Shown piece by piece: positions 34,851 to 42,871 of a stretch of DNA of 64,000 nt (position 1 is its first letter; each line of letters starts with the position of its first letter). Below the pieces are notes generated by a model that had not been told where the DNA came from, did not search any database, and saw only the letters and a list, made by a program, of their open reading frames with translations. The stretch comes from Herbaspirillum hiltneri N3 (GTDB lineage: Bacteria; Pseudomonadota; Gammaproteobacteria; Burkholderiales; Burkholderiaceae_D), in contig NZ_CP011409.1 of assembly GCF_001267925.1 (NCBI RefSeq), positions 248,001 to 312,000 of the forward strand. The letters run 5' to 3'. The position numbers and the translations under genes were made by a program.

Positions 34851-35474
34851 CTAGAACAGCAGTACATGTACTTGGTCCTTGGTGGCGTCACGATAGATGT
34901 CGACTTGCTTGCAATCCAGTTTGGCCAGCACCATTCGATAATAATCGCGTGACATTTTGCGGCGCAGGAAGGGGACTTGTTGCTCATTGCCGACATCCAT
35001 CCATTTCAACTCGGTCGTATCGGTTTCAAATTCCGGCGGTTCATAGAAACGGATGACGACGATATCTGAAAGCCGCTTTGCAGCGGCAAGCGATTCTTCC
35101 GGGGAACTCAATAATTCGACAACATGCGAATAAAGCGCGATGTCGTATCGCCCCTGAATCAGTCCCAATGTGTTCACATCGTCCTTGATGAAGTTTGCAT
35201 TTGGAAGGACGCGCCGGCCTACATCCAGCAACACATCTGAAAAATCGACACCCGTATAAACACAGTCGAAATTTTTCTCTATGAAAAACTCACCAATTTG
35301 AGCATTGCCGCAACCAAGATCAATGACGCTCGGCTTGGCGACAGAGGCGGTGTACTGCTTCAGCACATCCACCAGCAAGGCCTTGGATGAAACCGAGGGA
35401 TGGCCGTATGTTTTCAGGTATTGCTCGGCTATGTCCGGTGAGAATGCGTTCCAAGAGTTGCTCAGGTTACTCAT
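34851..35474 (-). CDS. Class I SAM-dependent methyltransferase
   Basis: A 207-residue methyltransferase. SAM motif I is SVIDLGCGNAQIGEFF, with GVDFSDVLL as motif II and DIALYSHVVELLSSPEES as the motif IV/post-motif region. It is the first modifying gene after wzt in the operon, and that position fits a chain-end methyltransferase of the kind recognised by Wzt carbohydrate-binding domains, but this is inference. A 138-base gap lies between it and wzt. Confidence 0.83.
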   Translation of the reverse strand: MSNLSNSWNAFSPDIAEQYLKTYGHPSVSSKALLVDVLKQYTASVAKPSVIDLGCGNAQIGEFFIEKNFDCVYTGVDFSDVLLDVGRRVLPNANFIKDDVNTLGLIQGRYDIALYSHVVELLSSPEESLAAAKRLSDIVVIRFYEPPEFETDTTELKWMDVGNEQQVPFLRRKMSRDYYRMVLAKLDCKQVDIYRDATKDQVHVLLF

Positions 35475-35612
35475 TTAATCATTCTCCACAAGAAAAACAG
35501 GGGGCGCAACGCCAGTTGACGCAAACGTATCGTGCGGATAACTCGTCTTTGCCGCGCCGTCTTGCACTCCTGAAAATTGCGGAACAAGTCGGGTGATATC
35601 GGAGTTTGTGAT

Positions 35613-36905
35613 TCACTTGGTAGTGGCATGTGAAGCCTCAGTGATCATGTCAGTGACCCATTTTCCCGGAGAGATGAGCAAACCGGGGCGTTCTCGGCGA
35701 TAACTTCTGGATTGCGTATTGACGGACCACTCTTCAACATCAAATGCGAGGATATGCTCCAAGTTCTGCAGAAGTACCTCTGGTGTGCCAAGAGATGCAG
35801 AGGCCGAGTAGCTACCGGCCTTGAGCGTCATGCCCGGAATACGATACGTCGCTGTATAGAGACCTGGAGGGCGCATTGGTAGTTCAATGTCTTCGTCGGT
35901 GTCGAACGAATGCAACAGATCCACCATATTGCGGGATATTGTCAGCGTCAACTGCAGTGCAGCAGTGCTTTCACGGATCCGGTAAGTTACTTCGAAGATA
36001 ACGTCATCGGCCATGTCGAACGCGTTGGTATTGGCGCCGTCCGTGTTACAGATGCGCACACCAACGATGGAACTTGGCTTACGTTCGTCATCTTCGAACT
36101 GCAGCCCGGATTCTTGCTCGTTGAGCGTCAGGCGTGCATATTGTTCGACCACCTGTGGCACCCCGCCCTGCGAGACTAGCTTGCCCTTGTGCAGCAATGC
36201 TGCCGAGGTGCATAGTTCGCTGATGGCGCCCATGTTGTGACTGACGAACAGGATGGTGCGTCCTTCATTGGCGACCGATTCCATTTTTCCCATGCATTTT
36301 TTCTGGAAGCCGGCGTCGCCGACGGCCAGCACTTCGTCGACGATCAGGACGTCGGACTCAAGATGTGCGGCCACCGAGAACGCCAGGCGTACGTACATGC
36401 CTGAGGAGTAGCGCTTGACCGGTGTGTCGAGGAAGCGTTCTACCTCCGCGAATTCGACGATGGCGTCGAACTTGCGGCGGATCTCGGTTTTGCTCATGCC
36501 CAGAATGGCGCCGTTCAGGAAAATGTTTTCGCGGCCAGTCAGCTCCGGGTGAAAGCCGGTTCCGACTTCCAGCAGACTGGCGACGCGCCCGTTGAGGTGT
36601 ACGCGACCGCGGCTAGGTTCGGTGATGCGCGAGAGGATCTTCAGTAACGTGGATTTGCCGGCGCCGTTGCGGCCGATGATGCCGATCCGTTCGCCTTGCT
36701 TGATTTCAAGAGAGACGTCATCGAGTGCCCAGAACTCTTCATGGGCAGGATCTCCGGCATCGTAGCCGCCCAAGGGGTGGCGGATATTCTGGATGAGCTT
36801 TTTCGCGCCGTTGGCAATTACGTCGCGCAGTGCGACGTAATTACCGCCTTGTTCGTGGTTCAGTACATATTTCTTGCTGAGATTTTCAATCTTGATAGCT
36901 GGCAT
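35613..36905 (-). CDS. wzt: Polysaccharide ABC exporter ATP-binding protein with C-terminal carbohydrate-binding domain
   Basis: A 430-residue ATPase. Walker A GRNGAGKST is at 78-86, the signature YSSGM near 163-167, Walker B VLIVDEVLAVGD and H-loop FVSHN follow. The nucleotide-binding domain ends near residue 250; the last about 160 residues form a beta-rich Wzt C-terminal domain. In E. coli O8/O9a such domains bind the modified non-reducing end of the finished O-antigen before export. With several methyltransferases in the operon, recognition of a methylated chain end is plausible. It sits two bases after the wzm stop. Confidence 0.93.
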   Translation of the reverse strand: MPAIKIENLSKKYVLNHEQGGNYVALRDVIANGAKKLIQNIRHPLGGYDAGDPAHEEFWALDDVSLEIKQGERIGIIGRNGAGKSTLLKILSRITEPSRGRVHLNGRVASLLEVGTGFHPELTGRENIFLNGAILGMSKTEIRRKFDAIVEFAEVERFLDTPVKRYSSGMYVRLAFSVAAHLESDVLIVDEVLAVGDAGFQKKCMGKMESVANEGRTILFVSHNMGAISELCTSAALLHKGKLVSQGGVPQVVEQYARLTLNEQESGLQFEDDERKPSSIVGVRICNTDGANTNAFDMADDVIFEVTYRIRESTAALQLTLTISRNMVDLLHSFDTDEDIELPMRPPGLYTATYRIPGMTLKAGSYSASASLGTPEVLLQNLEHILAFDVEEWSVNTQSRSYRRERPGLLISPGKWVTDMITEASHATTK

Positions 36906-36907
36906 GA

Positions 36908-37759
36908 TCAGATGACGTCCGCAAAAGTTTTTTCGGTTTTACGGAAATACATGATTCCGGTAAACAGCAGCGCAGTGATGAACAGCACCGAGATGATGAA
37001 CCCCTGCCAATATATTTGAGACGCACCGCCGATCACGGCCCAGCGGAAGCCATCGATGACGGCAACCATCGGGTTGAGCGAATAAACCAAACGCCAGCGC
37101 TCCGGGACGATGTCGCTGCTGAAGCCGACGGGGGAGACATAGAGTCCGAATTGCACGACGAAAGGAACGATGTAGCGAAAATCCCGAAACTTCGTGTTCA
37201 GTGCGGCAAACCACAATCCTGCGCCCAGCGAGGTCGCGAGGGCCAACAATATGAATAGGGGCAGCGCGAGCATACGCCAGCTTGGATAGATGCCGTGCCA
37301 CAGCATAACCAGCAGCAGCAGCACGAATGTGATCGCGAAATCTACAAGGCTGACGATGATGGCGCTGGCAGGCACTATCAATCTGGGAAAGTACACTTTG
37401 GATATCATGCCGGCGTTGCTGAGCAGTGAGTTGCTGCTATCGGAAAGTGAATTGGCAAAAAATTGCCAGGGCAGCAGTGCAGCAAAGACCAGTACCGGAT
37501 AGGGCACACCGTTTGATGGCAAATTGGCCAGTTTGCCGAAGATGACGGTGAATACGACCATCGTTAGCAAAGGACGAATTAGCCCCCATGCGACGCCGAT
37601 AACCGTCTGTTTGTAACGCACCAGGATGTCGCGCCAAGCAAGAAACGTCAACAATTCGCGGAATTTCCAGAGATCGCGCCAGTAGTGCGCATCCGCGCGG
37701 CCGGCTTCGATCGTCAGCAATTCCATGTTGGACGAGAGTTTACTTTTGTTATCGATCAT
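36908..37759 (-). CDS. wzm: Polysaccharide ABC exporter permease
   Basis: A 283-residue ABC-2 type permease with about six membrane segments. LTFLAWRDILVRYKQTVIGVAWGLIRPL (WRDILVRYKQTVIGVAWGL) is the standard N-terminal motif of Wzm/KpsM-like proteins. It exports lipid-linked polysaccharide across the inner membrane with Wzt. It overlaps the aminotransferase gene by four bases. No Wzx flippase or Wzy polymerase is seen in the window, in line with an ABC-dependent route. Confidence 0.93.
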   Translation of the reverse strand: MIDNKSKLSSNMELLTIEAGRADAHYWRDLWKFRELLTFLAWRDILVRYKQTVIGVAWGLIRPLLTMVVFTVIFGKLANLPSNGVPYPVLVFAALLPWQFFANSLSDSSNSLLSNAGMISKVYFPRLIVPASAIIVSLVDFAITFVLLLLVMLWHGIYPSWRMLALPLFILLALATSLGAGLWFAALNTKFRDFRYIVPFVVQFGLYVSPVGFSSDIVPERWRLVYSLNPMVAVIDGFRWAVIGGASQIYWQGFIISVLFITALLFTGIMYFRKTEKTFADVI

Positions 37760-38865
37760 TTTGTCTTTGTAAATCCGCTAATGACATCGCAAACACGTTG
37801 TATGTCGTCAGCGGTATGTCCGTTCGAAATCGGCAGACTCAGCTCCGTTGCATGCTGTTCTTCTGCAATCGGATAGTTGCCTGACAGGATGCCCGCCATG
37901 GCTTCCTGCCGATGTGGTGGAATGGGATAGTGCACTTCGGTCTTTACGCCATTGTCCAGCAGGTACTGCCGCAGGGCGTCACGCTCGGGATGGCGGATGC
38001 CATAGATGTGGAACACATCGAATTCATCTTCGCGACGGCGTGGTTTAATAACCCAGTCAGGCAGATGCTGATCGTAGATGTCTGCCAGCGCTCGTTTGTG
38101 CGCGGTCATGGCGTCAAGGTGTTGAAGCTTCACGCGCAACAACGCCGCCTGTAGTTCATCGAGACGAGAATTGACGCCAGGATATTTGTTGACGTATTTC
38201 TGTTTCGAGCCGTAATTGCGCAGGTGGCGCAATCTGTCGGCCAGCGCATCGTCATCTGTCGTGATCGCACCGGCATCGCCGACGGCGCCGAGATTTTTGG
38301 TTGGATAGAAACTGAAGCAGCCGGCATTGCCGAAAGTACCGCTCATTTTTCCATTCAGTTTGGCACCGTGCGATTGGGCGCAATCTTCGATGAGCTTCAA
38401 ACCGTGCTCTTTCGCGAATGCCGCAATTGCATCCATCCGACAGATCTTGCCGAACATGTGTGTCACACAGATCGCACGCGTCTTCTTGGTCATGGCGCCC
38501 GGTAACAGGGCCGGGTCCATGTTGAATGTGGCCAATTCTGCTTCGACTAGCACCGGCTGGTGGCCCGCGCGCAGAATTGCGAGGATGGTGGCTATGTAGG
38601 TATTGGCCGCGACCAGAATGTCGCTGCCCTTGGGCAGGTCCAAGGCTTCGATAGAGAGGATCAGTGCATCCAGACCATTGGCAACGCCGATGCAGTGTTT
38701 GGCGCCGATGTAGGTGCCAAACTCGGCTTCAAAAGCGCTGACTTCCTTGCCTAATACATACCAACCCGAGCGGATTACACGTACGGCTGCTGCTTCCAAC
38801 TCCGTCATGAAGGCGGCATTGGACTGTCCCAGGCTTTCATATTCAATCATCTTCGGATCATTCAT
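37756..38865 (-). CDS. fdtB: DegT/DnrJ/EryC1-type sugar aminotransferase (FdtB/QdtB-like)
   Basis: A 369-residue PLP-dependent aminotransferase. The lysine that binds PLP is Lys190 in FSFYPTKNLGAVGDAGAI; the cofactor contacts include Asp161 and Gln164 in IEDCAQSHGA. With the ketoisomerase encoded directly upstream (overlap of 8 bases) it would form a dTDP-3-amino-3,6-dideoxyhexose from dTDP-3-keto-6-deoxyhexose. Whether the product is the galacto (Fuc3N) or gluco (Qui3N) sugar cannot be told by eye. The start at 38865 is chosen over a longer frame to 38937 that would lie inside the upstream gene. Confidence 0.88.
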   Translation of the reverse strand: MNDPKMIEYESLGQSNAAFMTELEAAAVRVIRSGWYVLGKEVSAFEAEFGTYIGAKHCIGVANGLDALILSIEALDLPKGSDILVAANTYIATILAILRAGHQPVLVEAELATFNMDPALLPGAMTKKTRAICVTHMFGKICRMDAIAAFAKEHGLKLIEDCAQSHGAKLNGKMSGTFGNAGCFSFYPTKNLGAVGDAGAITTDDDALADRLRHLRNYGSKQKYVNKYPGVNSRLDELQAALLRVKLQHLDAMTAHKRALADIYDQHLPDWVIKPRRREDEFDVFHIYGIRHPERDALRQYLLDNGVKTEVHYPIPPHRQEAMAGILSGNYPIAEEQHATELSLPISNGHTADDIQRVCDVISGFTKTK

Positions 38866-39226
38866 AAGGTGTATCGATGTATTCGCTGCGGTCGTAGCTG
38901 TGCGATGACATGACCAGCAGTATTGAACCCGGGCCAAACGTCATGGTGTGCCAGTCTTTTGGCTCGACAAGCAAACATTGGCCGGGATGATTCAGCTCTA
39001 TGGTTTCCCTGGTAATGCCATCATTCATGAAAATCGAGATGTTGCCGTTGATGGCGATCAATGCCTGGCGCGTATGCGTATGACGATGTCCGCCGCGCGT
39101 CTGGCCGTCTGCACCATAAATCCAGTAGGTACGGACCACTTTGAACGGCAAGGCATCTTCCATGACAGTCAGCGACCCACGGGGTTCATTGAAAGTGGGA
39201 AGATTCAGTAGCGAGAAGTGGGCCAT
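38858..39226 (-). CDS. fdtA: dTDP-4-keto-6-deoxyglucose 3,4-ketoisomerase (FdtA/QdtA, WxcM-like)
   Basis: A 122-residue cupin. The active-site histidines are in RGGHRHTHTRQALIAINGNI (His47, His49), followed by the HPGQCLLVEPKDWHTM strand. Such enzymes isomerise dTDP-4-keto-6-deoxyglucose to a 3-keto sugar for transamination. The substrate would come from RfbB at 16973-18052 at the other end of the locus. It ends in overlap with the aminotransferase gene and starts five bases after gmd. Length matches single-domain family members. Confidence 0.9.
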   Translation of the reverse strand: MAHFSLLNLPTFNEPRGSLTVMEDALPFKVVRTYWIYGADGQTRGGHRHTHTRQALIAINGNISIFMNDGITRETIELNHPGQCLLVEPKDWHTMTFGPGSILLVMSSHSYDRSEYIDTPYE

Positions 39227-39231
39227 GTCGC

Positions 39232-40326
39232 TTACTCCTTGTAGTTCATCGTTTTGTAGCCGTGCTTTTTGACCAGCTCGTCGCGTTCGGCTGCCCTCAG
39301 GTCTTCGCGGACCATCTCGCAGACCAGCTCGTTGAAAGTTGTGCGCGGTGTCCAGCCCAATTTTTCTTTCGCTTTGGTCGGGTCGCCGAGCAGCGTTTCA
39401 ACTTCGGTTGGGCGAAAATAGCGAGGATCGACAGCGACACGGCAGACGCCCTTTTCGTCGTAGGCTTTTTCTTCGACGCCCTGGCCTTCCCAGCGTAGCG
39501 TGATGCCCAATTCCTCAGCTGCTGCATTGACGAAATCTCGTACGCTGAATTGCACGCCGGTGGCGATGACGAAGTCTTCCGGCTTGTCTTGTTGCAGCAT
39601 CAGCCATTGCATTTCAACGTAGTCGCGTGCATGGCCCCAGTCGCGTTTGGCATCCATGTTGCCGAGGTACAGGCATTCTTGCAGGTTCAGTTTGATGCGG
39701 GCCAGTGCGCGGGTGATCTTGCGAGTGACAAATGTTTCGCCGCGGATCGGAGATTCATGGTTGAACAGAATGCCGTTGCACGCGTAAATGCCATAGGCTT
39801 CGCGATAGTTGACGACGATCCAGTAACCGTACAGTTTGGCGACGGCGTAAGGGCTGCGGGGATAGAACGGCGTGGTTTCCTTCTGCGGAATTTCTTGTAC
39901 CAGACCATACAGTTCCGAGGTGCTGGCCTGGTAGAAACGCGTCTTCTTTTCCAGTCCCAAGATACGGATTGCTTCGAGTAGGCGCAACACGCCCAGGCCG
40001 TCTGAGTTGGCGGTGTATTCGGGTTCTTCGAAGCTGACCGCGACGTGGCTTTGTGCGGCCAGATTGTAGACTTCATCAGGTTGCGTCTGTTGCAGAATGC
40101 GTACCAGTGAAGACGAGTCAGTCATGTCGCCGTGATGCAGGAAAAAACGCACATCTTTTTCATGACGGTCACGATAAAGGTGGTCAATCCGGTCGGTATT
40201 GAACAGGCTGGTGCGGCGTTTGATGCCGTGCACGATGTAGCCTTTGTTCAACAGAAATTCGGCGAGATAGGCGCCGTCTTGACCAGTGATGCCTGTAATG
40301 AGTGCGACTTTTGGTGGGGTTGTCAT
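39232..40326 (-). CDS. gmd: GDP-mannose 4,6-dehydratase
   Basis: A 364-residue extended short-chain dehydrogenase that forms GDP-4-keto-6-deoxymannose. NADP-binding [11 protein letters not shown] is at 10-20, catalytic QASTSELYG near 133-141 and Y160-x3-K164. [13 protein letters not shown] (about 37-49) is typical of Gmd. With fcl upstream it makes GDP-L-fucose. GDP-mannose could come from the phosphomannomutase at 44037 plus a ManC not in the window. Confidence 0.97.
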   Translation of the reverse strand: MTTPPKVALITGITGQDGAYLAEFLLNKGYIVHGIKRRTSLFNTDRIDHLYRDRHEKDVRFFLHHGDMTDSSSLVRILQQTQPDEVYNLAAQSHVAVSFEEPEYTANSDGLGVLRLLEAIRILGLEKKTRFYQASTSELYGLVQEIPQKETTPFYPRSPYAVAKLYGYWIVVNYREAYGIYACNGILFNHESPIRGETFVTRKITRALARIKLNLQECLYLGNMDAKRDWGHARDYVEMQWLMLQQDKPEDFVIATGVQFSVRDFVNAAAEELGITLRWEGQGVEEKAYDEKGVCRVAVDPRYFRPTEVETLLGDPTKAKEKLGWTPRTTFNELVCEMVREDLRAAERDELVKKHGYKTMNYKE

Positions 40327-40344
40327 GATTGCTGATTACCTTTG

Positions 40345-41322
40345 TTATGTACGTGCTGATTCGTTTTTTAGAAAGTCCTGATAGGCGGATGCCAGTCCAG
40401 TCGCCAACTCCACCTTGGCATGCCATCCCAGCGCGTTGAGCCGGGCGCTGTCCATGAGTTTGCGCGGAGCGCCATCGGGCTTGCTCGAATCAAATTCAAT
40501 CGTGCCTTCGTAGCCGACAGTTTTACCGATGGTTTCGGCGAGCTCGCGAATGGTAATGTCGCTGCCGTATCCGACATTGATATGGCTGAGCATTGGCTGG
40601 GTGTGCTGGTCATACGTCGCTTTGTCGAGCGCCATCACATGTACGCTCGCCAGAGCCATATCGTCGACGAACAGGAATTCGCGTTTGGGTGTGCCCGTGC
40701 CCCAGATATAAACCCGCGGGCTGCGATTGACTTTGGCTTCGTGGAAGCGGCGAATGAGAGCCGGAATGACGTGCGAATTCTCCGGGTGATAGTTGTCTCC
40801 CGGACCATACAGATTCGTCGGCATGACGCTGCGATAGTCGATGCCGTGGCTGACGTGGTATTGGCGGTTGTAGCTTTCACACAGCTTAATACCGGCAATC
40901 TTGGCTAGTGCATAAGGCTCGTTGGTCGCTTCGAGTGTGCCGGTGAGCAAAGCATCTTCGCGCATCGGTTGATCAGCCAGTTTGGGGTAGATGCAACTGG
41001 AGCCAAGGAACAGCAGATTTTTGACACCGTTACGAAATGCGGCTTCAATAATATTGGCCTCCATCATCAGGTTCTGATAGATGAATTCAGCAGGGTAAGT
41101 ATTGTTCGCATAGATGCCGCCGACTTTGGCGGCGGCAAGATAAACCTGATCCGGCCGCTCTTGTTCGAAGAAGGCTCGCACAGCTGCCTGCTCGGTCAGG
41201 TCGAGTTCTGCATGCGTCCGCGTGACGATGTTTTCATGTCCTTGTCGCTGCAAGGTGCGGACGATCGCCGATCCCACCATTCCTCGGTGGCCGGCAACGT
41301 AGATTTTAGGGGACGAAGGCAT
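40345..41322 (-). CDS. fcl: GDP-L-fucose synthase
   Basis: A 325-residue epimerase-reductase that turns GDP-4-keto-6-deoxymannose into GDP-L-fucose. The NADP motif [11 protein letters not shown] is at 10-20; FLGSSCIYP (Ser108/Cys109 region) and Y137-x3-K141 form the active site. It lies just upstream of gmd (18-base gap). It is followed at its 5' side by a roughly 100-base gap to the MarR-type regulator gene. Confidence 0.97.
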   Translation of the reverse strand: MPSSPKIYVAGHRGMVGSAIVRTLQRQGHENIVTRTHAELDLTEQAAVRAFFEQERPDQVYLAAAKVGGIYANNTYPAEFIYQNLMMEANIIEAAFRNGVKNLLFLGSSCIYPKLADQPMREDALLTGTLEATNEPYALAKIAGIKLCESYNRQYHVSHGIDYRSVMPTNLYGPGDNYHPENSHVIPALIRRFHEAKVNRSPRVYIWGTGTPKREFLFVDDMALASVHVMALDKATYDQHTQPMLSHINVGYGSDITIRELAETIGKTVGYEGTIEFDSSKPDGAPRKLMDSARLNALGWHAKVELATGLASAYQDFLKNESART

Positions 41323-41423
41323 AAAATTTCGCAGGGATAAATTTTCAGGTTCGGTTTGTTTTGCTGGCAGGCAGAATCACAAATGGACAGCTGTAGCTTG
41401 CCGGAAATATATTGCTCTGGCGG

Positions 41424-41789
41424 TCAAGGCGACGATTGCGATTCGTCGGGTAATTCGGCCTGAAGCGCTTCGATTTCTTTGCGCAACTGTTCGTATTCTT
41501 CCATCTTGCGCTTTAAAAAACGCGCAGTCAGAAGTGATTTTTCGGCAATGCCGGATGGCGTAAGCAAATAGGCGTAGCCCAGTTTATGGCCGCTTTGGCT
41601 GAAATTCTGCATTTTGACCCAGCCCTTTTCCATGAGGGCCTGAAAACAGAAGTTGATGCTGCCGAGGCTGATATCCATTTCCTTCGCCAGCGTACGCTGG
41701 CTTAGATCAGGTTCCTCCTGCAAGCGTCGAAGTACCTGGAACTGCAGATCTTCCTGAAACTCGGCCCGTCGGTTCGTCATGAAATTCAT
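41424..41789 (-). CDS. MarR-type EPS-associated transcriptional regulator
   Basis: A 121-residue winged-helix protein. LQFQVLRRLQEEPDLSQRTLAKEMDISLGSINFCFQALMEKGWVKM (LSQRTLAKEMDISLGSINFC) is the DNA-binding helix-turn-helix, followed by a C-terminal coiled coil (KRKMEEYEQLRKEIEALQAEL). This matches the small MarR-like regulators tied to exopolysaccharide loci. It is the first protein gene after the ops-like element. Met at 41780 is an alternative start; neither has a strong ribosome site. Its DNA target is unknown; autoregulation of the locus is likely. Confidence 0.85.
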   Translation of the reverse strand: MNFMTNRRAEFQEDLQFQVLRRLQEEPDLSQRTLAKEMDISLGSINFCFQALMEKGWVKMQNFSQSGHKLGYAYLLTPSGIAEKSLLTARFLKRKMEEYEQLRKEIEALQAELPDESQSSP

Positions 41790-41810
41790 TCAGCAAATAA
41801 AGCGTTTTGG

Positions 41811-41822
41811 CAGGCTACCGCC
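41811..41822 (-). promoter_or_regulatory. ops-like RfaH recruitment element
   Basis: Read on the minus strand the sequence is GGCGGTAGCCTG, which keeps the GGCGGTAGC core and a following TG of the enterobacterial operon polarity suppressor (GGCGGTAGCGTG). It lies in the leader of the minus-strand polysaccharide operon, 22 bases before the MarR-type gene and downstream of rfaH, on the same strand. RfaH binds RNA polymerase paused at ops and prevents early termination; the following operon is about 22 kb long. Confidence 0.75.
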
Positions 41823-41865
41823 ATGCTGTGTCACGATCAGCAAGCGCGGCGGCAACATAAAACAT
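41815..41865 (-). CDS. Possible 16-residue leader peptide ending in the ops element
   Basis: An ATG at 41865 (minus strand) follows GAGGAAA with suitable spacing and opens a 16-codon frame, MFYVAAALADRDTAWR, whose TAG stop (41815-41817) is the TAG inside the GGCGGTAGC core. No family is recognised. It could be translated to place a ribosome close to the paused polymerase. Such a short frame can also be chance; confidence is therefore low. Confidence 0.3.
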   Translation of the reverse strand: MFYVAAALADRDTAWR

Positions 41866-42011
41866 GTTTCCTCTTGTAAAGATCGTCTTGATCCTGTTCA
41901 TTAGGCGAACGGATTGTGCCATAGACACAGCATTCCGAGGGGTATTTCTAATGCGGAACGCTATAGTTTCGAGATATATGGCGCTTGGACGATGCTATCG
42001 GGATCGTCAAT

Positions 42012-42509
42012 TCAACTGATCTTGCGCAAGTTGGTTTTTGGCAACTTCATTTGTACGGGTCTGCTCAATACTTCGATCAAGACCATGGCTCTGCTCTCAC
42101 CGTCGGCCATTTCATATATTCCCTCGATGCCACTGAAGACGCCTTCGGCGACCAATACTTTTTCACCGGGAGTAAATAGCGGCGCGGGATGATGGCTGCT
42201 GTTTTCCAAGGACTGCAGTAAATCAATCAAATGGTCGCTGACTACTGCGGCTTCTGCACCGAATGCGACCAGCCTGCTCACACCTTTGGTGGACCGTATG
42301 GGACTCCAGCTTTTGCCTGAGCTTGCTTGGTCCAAGTGGATGAAAAGATAGCGTGGAAACAGTGGCTCTTTCGCCACATGACGTCGGTTGTGAGAAAGTT
42401 TTTCCTTGAAAATAATTGGCAAATAACAAACATAACCCTGTCGCTCAAGATTTTCCTGAGCGAGTTTTTCCTGTTTTGGTTTGGTATAGATGAGATACCA
42501 ACGCATCAT
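42012..42509 (-). CDS. rfaH: Transcription antiterminator RfaH (NusG paralogue)
   Basis: A 165-residue NusG-family protein. The NGN domain (MMRWYLIYTKPKQEKLAQENLERQGYVCYLP, as MMRWYLIYTKPKQEKLAQE) has the RfaH-like KPLFPRYLFIHLD motif variant EPLFPRYLFIHLD, and a KOW-type C-terminal domain (FTPGEKVLVAEGVFSGIEGIYEM, as FTPGEKVLVAEGVFSG) follows. RfaH is recruited to ops sites and couples transcription and translation of long, weakly expressed surface operons. The ATG at 42509 is chosen; the open frame to 42725 has no family similarity. An ops-like element lies about 190 bases downstream, ahead of the operon it would serve. Confidence 0.9.
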   Translation of the reverse strand: MMRWYLIYTKPKQEKLAQENLERQGYVCYLPIIFKEKLSHNRRHVAKEPLFPRYLFIHLDQASSGKSWSPIRSTKGVSRLVAFGAEAAVVSDHLIDLLQSLENSSHHPAPLFTPGEKVLVAEGVFSGIEGIYEMADGESRAMVLIEVLSRPVQMKLPKTNLRKIS

Positions 42510-42871
42510 TATCTCGAATAAAATTAGGCAATTCATTTTACAGATGTAGTTGTGACGCAACAACGCTGCGGTCGCCCAACTCACAGCCCCATTCGTTTGA
42601 AAATAACCGGTTGTCAAAAATGCAATATCCCGGCATCCTGCCACTGACAAGGATTTTGCGGGATGCAACCTTATCTTGTGTCGGTTAATATGCGGCGTGA
42701 AACCAGCTGCATCAGGCAGTGCCATAAATATTACCCACTTCGCGAGATTCGCCGAGCAGACGATTCAGATCGTTGTTTGCAAAGGCAAGGCTATAATCTC
42801 GCCTTCACTGAGAAGGCGGTTTTCCCCAAGCAAATCAGGCTACGCTCAGGTTCAAATCACGCTTCCGCTCC
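42510..42871. other. Divergent intergenic region rfaH / WecA-like gene
   Basis: No gene is supported. On the plus strand a perfect TATAAT is at 42792-42797, with only a weak -35 match. A hairpin CGCCTTC (42800-42806) / GAAGGCG (42812-42818) followed by GTTTTCCCC comes right after it, which resembles a weak terminator or a 5' leader stem. The rfaH promoter on the other strand is not obvious. Confidence 0.45.
42792..42797 (+). promoter_or_regulatory. Candidate -10 box of the WecA-like gene
   Basis: TATAAT sits about 75 bases before the ATG at 42872. No hexamer close to TTGACA lies at the proper distance; TCGTTG at 42770-42775 (16-base spacer) is the best candidate. Assignment is tentative. Confidence 0.4.

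Noticed and set aside
42841..42871. GGTTCAAATC resembling a tRNA T-arm
   Set aside because: No matching acceptor, D or anticodon stems could be folded around it, and it lies just before a good ORF start.
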